Shown here piece after piece: positions 25,410 to 33,262 of a stretch of DNA of 64,000 bases. The notes beneath the pieces were generated by a model. It did no database searches and was not told the DNA's origin. It saw only the letters and a list, made by a program, of their open reading frames with translations. Each line of letters begins with the position of its first letter. Within the stretch, counting starts at the first letter, position 1. The stretch comes from Blastopirellula marina (GTDB lineage Bacteria > Planctomycetota > Planctomycetia > Pirellulales > Pirellulaceae). The stretch spans positions 1-64,000 of the forward strand of contig NZ_PUIA01000094.1 in NCBI RefSeq assembly GCF_002967715.1, given 5' to 3'. The position numbers and the translations under genes are program-made.

Positions 25410-25913
25410 TTAGAACGCGTTGGCTAATCCACCCAGATCAAACTTTTCGAGCCACTTCATCCGATCCTCTTCGGTTAAAGCGTCTCCTTCCGATTGCACT
25501 TGAACCTGAAAGCGATCCGCCACTAGCATCGAAGTGGTCTTGTCGCGATGGACGACCGGGTAACCTTGAATACGGACCGTGGATCCCTGGTACTTTTCGC
25601 GTGCCGTCGGATTGTTGCGGGTATCGGAAATGGAAAGCATGGCGATCAGCTTGCCATCGCGATTGAGCGAGGCCTGCGAGAAGCCGTCTTTCTCTTGCTT
25701 ATAGACGATGTCAACTCCGTCTGTCTGGGCCGGAAAAAACTTGTTGAAAACGGCTCCATCCAAGGCCGCTTCCGAGACGGCAGTAGCTCCTTCCTGAGTG
25801 GCCTGCTGGGCCGCGTCCCACCGCGACTCCGACTCCCAACAACCCAACAGAACTGGGCAGAGAACCAAAATTGAAATCAAGAACCATCGCGAGAAAGCCT
25901 GACGGTTATTCAT
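25410..25913 (-). CDS. Small predicted lipoprotein, 167 aa
   Basis: Lipoprotein signal MNNRQAFSRWFLISILVLCPVLLGC with lipobox LLGC (Cys25), so it should be anchored outside the cytoplasm. The mature part has a short acidic helical region (about 26-55), then a beta-rich domain (DGVDIVYKQEKDGFSQASLNRDGKLIAMLSISD ... STVRIQGYPVVHR). Family not recognised. It heads a probable two-gene unit with the 295-aa protein downstream. The 257 bases to the divergent regulator at 26171 would hold both promoters. Confidence 0.75.
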   Translation of the reverse strand: MNNRQAFSRWFLISILVLCPVLLGCWESESRWDAAQQATQEGATAVSEAALDGAVFNKFFPAQTDGVDIVYKQEKDGFSQASLNRDGKLIAMLSISDTRNNPTAREKYQGSTVRIQGYPVVHRDKTTSMLVADRFQVQVQSEGDALTEEDRMKWLEKFDLGGLANAF

Positions 25914-26170
25914 GGGAAAACCACCCCCGAGGGTCGAGATAAGAGAAGTGTCATTCCCTTCAAGTTACCTAATTCCCTGATCTACTTCGCCTAAATTATT
26001 TGCAAAACATCAGAACTTAAACTTTCCTGACATGGCCTCCGACCAGGTTTACCTCAACGGTCAATTACATGTCGCATGGGTAGCGAAGATTTCTCGCCGG
26101 CGATATGAATAAAAGAGCAGCAATGGGTTCCTCTGGTTGAGACGATTGAGCGTATAACGAAGGACTTTGG

Positions 26171-26890
26171 ATGAAATACGAGTTTCAAGAGGGACTACTC
26201 GAGCAGATTTTCGACTGCCTGGGGGACGTGGTTTATTGCGTGAAAGATCTGCAAGGACGCTACACGTTCGTGAACCATGCGTTCGCCGAACGGATAGGGG
26301 TGGCCGACCCGGCCGAGTTGATCGGCAAGCAGGCTTCTCAGTATTTCCCAGCGGAACTTGCTAAAGTTTACGACGACCAGGACCGGGAAGTGATCCGCAC
26401 CGGGCAGCCATTGAAAGATCAATTGGAACTAATCTCTCAAGCCGATGGCTCGCGAGGCTGGTATTTATCGAACAAGTTCCCCCTGCTTAACAAAACGGGG
26501 GAAACGATCGGCCTGGTGGGTGTTTCGCAAGACCTGAATCAGCCCAGCGACAGCGATCTGGAACTGGCAGATTTGAATGTCGTTGTCGACTACATCCGAC
26601 AGCACATCGCCCAGCCACTGAAGACGGAAGAGCTGGCCGAAGTGGTTCATCTATCGGTAACCCAGCTCGATCGGCGAATGCGGCGCGTGTTCCGTCTTTC
26701 GACCAAAAAGTTCGTGATGAAGTACCGACTGGACTTGGCCCAGCAACTGTTGTTATCCAGCGAAAAGTCCTTGTCCGAGATTGCTTTGGAGTGCGGTTTT
26801 AGCGACCAAAGCGCCTTCACCCGGCACTTTGGTGCCGCAGCCAACCAAACCCCGCTCGCGTACCGAAAGTCGCACCAGAAGCTGGGTTAG
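26171..26890 (+). CDS. PAS-AraC transcriptional regulator (paralogue 2)
   Basis: 239 aa, same architecture as the regulator at 16816-17553. PAS domain at about 8-125 (LGDVVYCVKDLQGRYTFVNHAFAERIG ... FPLLNKTGETIGLVGVSQDL) and AraC double helix-turn-helix at about 145-239 (LDRRMRRVFRLSTKKFV; LECGFSDQSAFTRHFGAAANQTP). It precedes putA in the same direction by 137 bases and so probably controls proline catabolism (inference). Ligand unknown; a PAS pocket could bind a small metabolite or cofactor. Confidence 0.88.
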   Translation: MKYEFQEGLLEQIFDCLGDVVYCVKDLQGRYTFVNHAFAERIGVADPAELIGKQASQYFPAELAKVYDDQDREVIRTGQPLKDQLELISQADGSRGWYLSNKFPLLNKTGETIGLVGVSQDLNQPSDSDLELADLNVVVDYIRQHIAQPLKTEELAEVVHLSVTQLDRRMRRVFRLSTKKFVMKYRLDLAQQLLLSSEKSLSEIALECGFSDQSAFTRHFGAAANQTPLAYRKSHQKLG

Positions 26891-26977
26891 GAAAATCCGC
26901 TTTTTTTACCACCATATTTTGGCGTAAACTACCGTGCGCGGCGCTGGAAATGCTCAATACCTGAAGGGGTGGTCATT

Positions 26978-27006
26978 CCTAGAATTCAAACAAATGAATT
27001 TCTAGG
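26978..27006. promoter_or_regulatory. Inverted repeat just upstream of putA
   Basis: CCTAGAA (26978-26984) and TTCTAGG (27000-27006), with inner GAATT symmetry, ending about 21 bases before the putA GTG. Candidate operator for the neighbouring PAS-AraC regulator, or an mRNA leader hairpin. Confidence 0.45.
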
Positions 27007-27027
27007 CTTACTCCTGAAGGTATCACC

Positions 27028-30000
27028 GTGTCTATCGTCACGCAGTCGCAACGAAAAATGGATATTTCGATCATCGATGTTATCGCCCGCGAAGCGATTC
27101 CACTCGCGGCGGATATCCTTCGTGCATCGAAATCGCGTGAAACGACAGAAGACCGAGCCAACCTGGCCAAGGTTGCCGGGCTGATCAGCGATCATGACGG
27201 TAAAGAGCTTACGGTGGCGATGGCCGACCAGGTACTGCGGATTAAGAACCCGCGTCGCTCGGCATATCACTTGCAATCACTCGTGCAGCAGTATGGGCTG
27301 CCAAAATACTTCAGTCCCCTCGATCGCTGTTTATTGCAAATCGGCGTCTGGGCGGCACAAGTGGCACCGAGTCTGGTGATGCCACTGATTCGCAAGCGAA
27401 TTCAAACCGACTCGTCCCACGTAATCATCTCGGCCGAACCACAGCCTTTCGCACGCTACCTCGAGCAGCGGAAGCGTGACGGGATTCGCATCAACCTGAA
27501 CCAACTGGGGGAAGCGGTCCTCGGCCAGCAGGAAGCCGAACGTCGACTTCAAACGTACATCGAGCGCATTGAAGACCCCGCCATCAAATATGTCTCCGTG
27601 AAACTGTCGTCGGTTGCGGCCCATATTAGCTTGACCGGCTACAAAGAGACGCTGGCAGAACTGAAGGAACGGCTGCGTATTCTTTATCGCTCGGCGATGT
27701 CCGCGGGAGAGGGAAAGCACAAGTTCGTCAATCTCGACATGGAAGAATATCGCGACCTTTACTTGACGGTCGATGTCTTCCGCTCGGTATTGGACGAGCC
27801 CGAGTTTTGCGACCTTTCTGCAGGGATCGTATTGCAAGCCTACCTGCCTGATTCGCACGTCGCTCAGCAGTCCCTTACGCAGTGGGCCAGGCAGCGTGTT
27901 GCTCGAGGCGGAGCCGATATCAAGATTCGCCTGGTGAAGGGAGCCAACCTGGCCATGGAACAGGTCGAAGCCTCGCTCAATGGTTGGCCGCAAGCTCCTT
28001 ACCATACCAAAAACGAAACCGATGCGAACTACAAGCGGATGGTCGAGTATGCATTTCGACCTGAAAACGCCGAGGCCGTACGCATTGGCCTGGCCAGTCA
28101 CAACTTGTTCGATATCGCATTCGCACTGCGTCTGGCACAACATCGCGAAGTGACCCATCGCGTCGACTTCGAGATGCTGGAAGGTATGGCCAATGCCCAG
28201 GCTCGCGAGATGCGTGATCGTACCGGCGACCTGCTCGTTTATGCACCGATTTGCTACGACGCCGATTTCGACTCGGCGGTCGCCTACCTGGTTCGTCGCT
28301 TCGACGAGAATACCCAGCCAGGCAGCTTCCTTGGTTCGCTATTTGCCATGGAAGTCGACTCGCCTGCCTGGCACGAGCAAAGCCAGCGTTTCCTCGATGC
28401 GTGCCAACTGGCCCAGTCCGATCAGCTGGCCACTACTCCCAATCGCCGACAAGACCGAGGGACCGAGCACTTCATCCCCACCACTGTCGAGCAGCCATTC
28501 GCGAACGCTGCGAACACGGACTTTGCGATTCCCGCCAATCGCCAGTGGATCGAAGAGTTGGTCGACGTATGGAAAGACAAAACGTTCGGCACCATCCCCG
28601 TTCAAGTAGGAGGGGTCGAAGAAACGACCGAGAACCTCACCGATGGCCTCGATCCTTCCCGGCCAGGCAAGGTACTTTATCGCTACGCGAATGGGAATGC
28701 TACGCACGTGGAACTGGCACTACAAACGGCCAGCCAGTCTCAATCGGCGTGGGAGGAACTAGGTATCGAGAAGCGTGCTCAGATCCTACGCCAATTCGCC
28801 ACCGTTGCCGCGCAGCAGCGTGGTGAAACGATTGGCGTGATGATGGGTGACGCTGGCAAGGCCGTTCTGGAAAGCGATGCTGAGATCAGCGAAGCGATCG
28901 ACTTTGCCGACTACTATAGTCGCTCACTGAACACAGATGGCTGGAACGACGGGACAACCTCGTCGCCAGCTGGCGTGGTGGTTGTCACGCCTCCGTGGAA
29001 TTTCCCCTATGCGATTCCCGCTGGCGGTTGCCTGGCGGCTTTGATGGCAGGCAATAGCGTTATTTTGAAGCCGGCCCCTGAGACCGTCCTGACGGCGTGG
29101 CACCTGGCTTGTCAGTTGTGGGAAGCAGGCGTCCCTCGTGAAGTCCTTCAGTTCCTGCCACTGGTCGACGGCGACGACGGCAAGGCCCTGCTGAGCGATC
29201 CTCGCACATCGATAGTCGTCTTGACTGGTGCCTACTCGACCGCTCAGTTGTTCCAGTCGTGGCGACCGGACCTGCGGCTGTATGCCGAGACGAGCGGCAA
29301 GAACAGCATGATCATCTCGTCGGCGGCCGATCTCGATCTGGCAATCAAAGACCTGGTACGAAGTTCCTTCGGCCATGCGGGGCAGAAGTGTTCGGCGGCG
29401 AGCCTGGCGATTGTGCTGCGAGATGTTTACGAAAGCGATCAGTTCCGCAATCAGCTTCGTGATGCGGCTGCCAGCTTGCACGTCGCACCGGCGTGGGACC
29501 TGTCGGCGGATGTCACGCCCATCATCCGACCTCCGCATGCCGAACTGAAACGCGGACTGACGCAGCTAGACGCCGGTGAGTCCTGGCTGCTGGAGCCCAA
29601 GATGATGGATGACAATCCATGTCTATGGAGCCCAGGCATTCGACTGGGGGTGAAGCCTGGTAGTTGGTATCACCGTACCGAGTGTTTCGGCCCGGTGCTG
29701 GGGATCATCTGCGTCGATTCGTTTGAAGAAGCGATTCGTATTCAAAACGACAACGAGTTCGGCCTGACCGGTGGTCTCTATTCGCTGGATGTCGACGAAA
29801 TCGACGCATGGCGCGAGAGGGTCGAGGTCGGCAACGCGTACATCAACCGCACGACGACTGGAGCGATCGTCCAGCGGCAACCCTTTGGTGGCTGGAAGCA
29901 CTCGGCCGTCGGCCCCGGTGCGAAAGCTGGCGGTCCGAACTACGTGGCCGCGTTCCGCGATTGGACCGAGACCGCCCTGCCCCAAGCGACGCAGCCGCTT

Positions 30001-30585
30001 TCGCCAGAACTGAAGGAACTGGTAGCCAAGCTTGAGAATGGGCTCAAGTCGGAAGAAGAGCGACTTGAGCTACAAGCCGCGGCGGCCAGCTATGCCCACT
30101 GGTGGCAAAACTACTTTTCGCTTGAGCACGATCCGTCGGCTTTGCATGGCGAGACGAATCATTTCCGCTATCGTCCATTGCCGGCGTATGTCATTCGCGC
30201 CTTGGGAGAGAACGTAAAGATCGTCGACTTGGCCAAGAGTTTTCTCCTCTGTCACATTGCTGGAATCGCGTGGGAGTTGAGCACCGATGGCGAAAACGAT
30301 TGGTTCCACTCGCTGCCTTCGGTGATGATGCAGCACGGACATATCGAATCGCAACGGGAATTCGTAAACAGAAACCGTGCAGCTAAGCCAGGAAGCCTGC
30401 GAATGGTCGGCACGTTCGATCCTCGCTGGGCCGAACCACTGAAGCAGCACGGCTGTCGGGTGCTCGATTCCAATTGCTTTACGAACGGGCGGCTCGAATG
30501 GCTGGGTTATCTGCGCGAACAATCGGTGACCGAAATCGTTCACCGACACGGCAACACGACGTCGCGGCAGCCGCAACCGCGATAA
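27028..30585 (+). CDS. putA: Bifunctional proline dehydrogenase / P5C dehydrogenase PutA
   Basis: Converts proline to glutamate in two steps, 1185 aa. The proline dehydrogenase barrel is at about 140-480, with IRLVKGANLAMEQVEASLNGWPQAPY, GLASHNLFDIAFAL and FEMLEGMANAQ. The aldehyde dehydrogenase module is at about 530-1000: VTPPWNFPYAIPAGGCLAAL, ETSGKNSMIIS, catalytic Cys788 in GHAGQKCSAAS, and FGPVLGIICVDSF. Residues about 1000-1185 form a C-terminal extra domain (ASYAHWWQNYFSLEHDPSALHGE..., FRYRPLP) seen in longer PutA proteins. No N-terminal ribbon-helix-helix is visible, so it is not an autoregulator. GTG start with GAAGGT 7 bases upstream. Regulation likely comes from the adjacent PAS-AraC gene. 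Confidence 0.93.
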   Translation: MSIVTQSQRKMDISIIDVIAREAIPLAADILRASKSRETTEDRANLAKVAGLISDHDGKELTVAMADQVLRIKNPRRSAYHLQSLVQQYGLPKYFSPLDRCLLQIGVWAAQVAPSLVMPLIRKRIQTDSSHVIISAEPQPFARYLEQRKRDGIRINLNQLGEAVLGQQEAERRLQTYIERIEDPAIKYVSVKLSSVAAHISLTGYKETLAELKERLRILYRSAMSAGEGKHKFVNLDMEEYRDLYLTVDVFRSVLDEPEFCDLSAGIVLQAYLPDSHVAQQSLTQWARQRVARGGADIKIRLVKGANLAMEQVEASLNGWPQAPYHTKNETDANYKRMVEYAFRPENAEAVRIGLASHNLFDIAFALRLAQHREVTHRVDFEMLEGMANAQAREMRDRTGDLLVYAPICYDADFDSAVAYLVRRFDENTQPGSFLGSLFAMEVDSPAWHEQSQRFLDACQLAQSDQLATTPNRRQDRGTEHFIPTTVEQPFANAANTDFAIPANRQWIEELVDVWKDKTFGTIPVQVGGVEETTENLTDGLDPSRPGKVLYRYANGNATHVELALQTASQSQSAWEELGIEKRAQILRQFATVAAQQRGETIGVMMGDAGKAVLESDAEISEAIDFADYYSRSLNTDGWNDGTTSSPAGVVVVTPPWNFPYAIPAGGCLAALMAGNSVILKPAPETVLTAWHLACQLWEAGVPREVLQFLPLVDGDDGKALLSDPRTSIVVLTGAYSTAQLFQSWRPDLRLYAETSGKNSMIISSAADLDLAIKDLVRSSFGHAGQKCSAASLAIVLRDVYESDQFRNQLRDAAASLHVAPAWDLSADVTPIIRPPHAELKRGLTQLDAGESWLLEPKMMDDNPCLWSPGIRLGVKPGSWYHRTECFGPVLGIICVDSFEEAIRIQNDNEFGLTGGLYSLDVDEIDAWRERVEVGNAYINRTTTGAIVQRQPFGGWKHSAVGPGAKAGGPNYVAAFRDWTETALPQATQPLSPELKELVAKLENGLKSEEERLELQAAAASYAHWWQNYFSLEHDPSALHGETNHFRYRPLPAYVIRALGENVKIVDLAKSFLLCHIAGIAWELSTDGENDWFHSLPSVMMQHGHIESQREFVNRNRAAKPGSLRMVGTFDPRWAEPLKQHGCRVLDSNCFTNGRLEWLGYLREQSVTEIVHRHGNTTSRQPQPR

Positions 30586-30672
30586 GGTGGATTGATAGAA
30601 CGCGTACCGAATCGATGGTATGATGGCAGCTCTGGAAATTCCCTCTGCCATCCCCCATCGAATCGCGTTCTT

Positions 30673-32103
30673 ATGTTACCCCTGCGGATTCTCGTGCTGA
30701 TTGCTCTCTGCTCGCTTGCCACGGTCGCTAGTGCTGCAGAACGCCCTAACATTGTTTGGATCATTGCCGATGACCTTAGTCCCGAGCTGGGGTGTTACGG
30801 CTACGAAGGGGTAGCGACCCCCAACATCGACCGGCTGGCGAATGAAGGGTATCGCTATACGGCGGCGTTTTCCACAGCGCCGGTCTGCTCGTCGTCGCGA
30901 TCGGCGTTTATTACCGGCGTCTATCAAACGGCGACCGGAACGCATCATCATCGCACGGAGGTCAAGAAGCCGCTCCCCAGTCCGGTCGTTCCCATTCTCA
31001 CGCTACTGCGAGATGCCGGTTACTACCTCAGTAACAGCAACAACAAGCTGACGCGTCCCGGCAAGACCGACTATAACTTCACCGCCGAGGATAAGTTGTT
31101 CGATGGGGTCGATTGGTCGCAACGAGAGAAGGGGCAACCTTTCTTCGCCCAGATTCAAATCCACGAACCACATCGACCTTTCGTGCAGGCCAAAGACATT
31201 ACCCGGGCCGACCACGTCTCGATTCCTACCTATTACCCCGAACACCCAGTTATCCGTGCGGATTGGGCGAATTACCTCGCCAGTATCGAAGTGCTTGACG
31301 GGCATGTGGGTGCCGTGCTCAAGCGGCTTGAAGAAGAAAGGGAACTCGACAACACAGTTATCTTCTTCTTCGGCGATCACGGCCGGCCCCACTACCGTGG
31401 CAAGCAGTGGCTGTACGACGGGGGCATTCGCGTTCCGCTACTGGTGCGCTGGCCGGGACACACTCGGCCAGGCATCGTTAAGCCAGATATGGTCAGCCTT
31501 ATCGATGTCAGCGCCGCCACCATCGCGGCTGCGGGCATTGAAATACCGGCGTGGATGAATGGTCGGAACTTTCTTTCTGCCGGCTACAAGGGAAGAGATA
31601 TGATCTTCGCGGCACGCGATCGTTGCGGCGACGCGGTCGATCGTATTCGCTGCGTGCGGACCGATTCTTTCAAGTACATACGCAATGACTTCCCCGAGCT
31701 CCCATATTCCCAGACCAGCAGCTACAAAGATCTGCAATACCCGGGCATGACTGTCGCTCGCGCGTTGAAGCAGCAGGGGAAATTGAATGGCCCAGCAGAG
31801 GCATTCTGGGAAGAGTCACGTCCGTCGGAAGAGCTTTATGACTTGAATGCCGACCCCGACGAAACCCACAATGTGGCTGGAGATCCCAAGTACGAAAAGG
31901 TACTGACGGACCTGCGAAGTAATCTCGATCAATGGATCGCCGATACGAATGATCAAGGGTACAAGCCTGAACCGAAGCTCGAGGAAACGCTGAAGGCCAG
32001 TCAGAAGTGGTCGAGCAAAGCTTACCAGCAGCGCGGGTTCACACGGGATGTCGATCCGGAAGTTTATCTTGAGTGGTGGGAAAAAGAGCTGGGACTGAAA
32101 TAA
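30673..32103 (+). CDS. Secreted sulfatase (second)
   Basis: Formylglycine sulfatase, 476 aa. ATG 30673 is chosen because it opens the signal peptide MLPLRILVLIALCSLATVASA. Metal-binding DD at about 33-34 in IIADDLSPELGCYGYEG. Active site Cys72 in CSSSR (72-76), with Ser in place of the consensus Pro. The later FFFGDHGRPHYRGKQWLYDGGIRVPLLVRWPG is a standard S1 sulfatase motif. It follows putA by 87 bases, but the reading of context suggests chance rather than a shared pathway. It probably desulfates a marine or algal polysaccharide. The next gene is convergent, with the stop codons 4 bases apart. Confidence 0.88.
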   Translation: MLPLRILVLIALCSLATVASAAERPNIVWIIADDLSPELGCYGYEGVATPNIDRLANEGYRYTAAFSTAPVCSSSRSAFITGVYQTATGTHHHRTEVKKPLPSPVVPILTLLRDAGYYLSNSNNKLTRPGKTDYNFTAEDKLFDGVDWSQREKGQPFFAQIQIHEPHRPFVQAKDITRADHVSIPTYYPEHPVIRADWANYLASIEVLDGHVGAVLKRLEEERELDNTVIFFFGDHGRPHYRGKQWLYDGGIRVPLLVRWPGHTRPGIVKPDMVSLIDVSAATIAAAGIEIPAWMNGRNFLSAGYKGRDMIFAARDRCGDAVDRIRCVRTDSFKYIRNDFPELPYSQTSSYKDLQYPGMTVARALKQQGKLNGPAEAFWEESRPSEELYDLNADPDETHNVAGDPKYEKVLTDLRSNLDQWIADTNDQGYKPEPKLEETLKASQKWSSKAYQQRGFTRDVDPEVYLEWWEKELGLK

Positions 32104-32107
32104 CTCC

Positions 32108-33043
32108 CTAACTGGTCTCAGGCATGAACGTCGGCATGATGATTCCCTCAGGCCGCTTCCACTGGCCGCGAACCTGTGAGAAGTGCAGTTCGCAGTTTCG
32201 TGCTCCCCAGCTATACAGTTCCTGTACCAGCTGGCTCGCTTCCACCGGCACCAGCCAGACAGGCGCCCGGCCTGCGTGATGCTGAAGCTCGTAATAGATC
32301 AGCGCCGCGGCATCCTCTTCCGTGCGCATTACGCCCGGCCCGAGCATGTTCGAGCCGGGGTGAAACACGGATGCCAGGAAACCATCGATACCGCCGGAGG
32401 AGTTCTCGCTGACCGATACGTGCCATAGCCCGGATTCGTTTTCTAGAAAATGACGGTAGTCGTCCGGCCGTCGGATGTGATGGAGCTCTTCTTCCAGCGT
32501 TACAATCGCATCAAGATCATCCACGGATGCCTGGCGAACATGGTTCATCTTCTCAGGCGGCGTACCACGCTGGATTCCCTCTGCAGGCACTTCCAGGTAC
32601 ATGTCCTGAAAGGTCTTCCGAGGGACGAAGCCGGCTCGGTTATAGAGCGAGAAGGAATCAAGATTCATTGCGCTCGATACCAGACGCACTGGCTTGTCTT
32701 CTTTATCAGCGACCGCTATCACGAAGTCCAACAGCTTGCGTGCGATGCCTCCACCGAAGTGATCGGGATGGACGTTCATGATGCCCAAAGACACGTGCGT
32801 GGGGCGAGGATGATAGAAGCACGAGCCAGCCAACGTGCCGGTATCGTCGCACTGGGCCACGACGCAGCAGCCTGGATCGAGGGCTTCGTACACGTCGCAG
32901 AATACGCTGGCAACCGAAACATCGCCCGTGAAGATCGGTGGCCGGGCATGCGATTGGTACCAGGCGTTGGTCGAATGGTAAATCAGCGAAGTGACCTCAT
33001 CCTGATCTTCGATTGTCATCGATCGAATCGTGTAGCTCGACAT
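32108..33043 (-). CDS. GNAT-family acetyltransferase, two domains
   Basis: N-acetyltransferase fold protein, 311 aa, about twice a single GNAT domain. The N-terminal domain (about 3-155) has the acetyl-CoA loop LGIMNVHPDHFGGGIARKLLDFVI and a C-terminal SLYNRAGFVPRKTFQDMYLEV strand. The second half (about 165-311) resembles a degenerate GNAT repeat (VRQASVDDLDAIVTLEEELHHI ...). ATG 33043. Substrate cannot be told; it could modify an amine, peptide or antibiotic-like compound. Single gene between convergent and divergent neighbours. Confidence 0.8.
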   Translation of the reverse strand: MSSYTIRSMTIEDQDEVTSLIYHSTNAWYQSHARPPIFTGDVSVASVFCDVYEALDPGCCVVAQCDDTGTLAGSCFYHPRPTHVSLGIMNVHPDHFGGGIARKLLDFVIAVADKEDKPVRLVSSAMNLDSFSLYNRAGFVPRKTFQDMYLEVPAEGIQRGTPPEKMNHVRQASVDDLDAIVTLEEELHHIRRPDDYRHFLENESGLWHVSVSENSSGGIDGFLASVFHPGSNMLGPGVMRTEEDAAALIYYELQHHAGRAPVWLVPVEASQLVQELYSWGARNCELHFSQVRGQWKRPEGIIMPTFMPETS

Positions 33044-33163
33044 GCTTCGTCCTGAACACGGGCCTGTGGCGGGTTACCAAACTGCCGCTATTCTGCAACG
33101 AACGACTCGCGACTGCCACCCTCCTGGCAAGCCAGTGATTTTCGATCAGAAAAGTCTAGTGTT

Positions 33164-33177
33164 TTTTCAGGCGATCT
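33164..33177 (+). promoter_or_regulatory. Shared upstream 14-mer, copy 2
   Basis: TTTTCAGGCGATCT, identical to 21765-21778 and at a similar distance (about 86 bases) from the next secreted-protein start. Confidence 0.4.
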
Positions 33178-33262
33178 ACTAAAATGGCAATTCGGGCATT
33201 GGCAAATCATTGCGGACCCCTCCTCCGGTTTCCTTCCTACCCTTTTCAATCGTGGCTATCAC

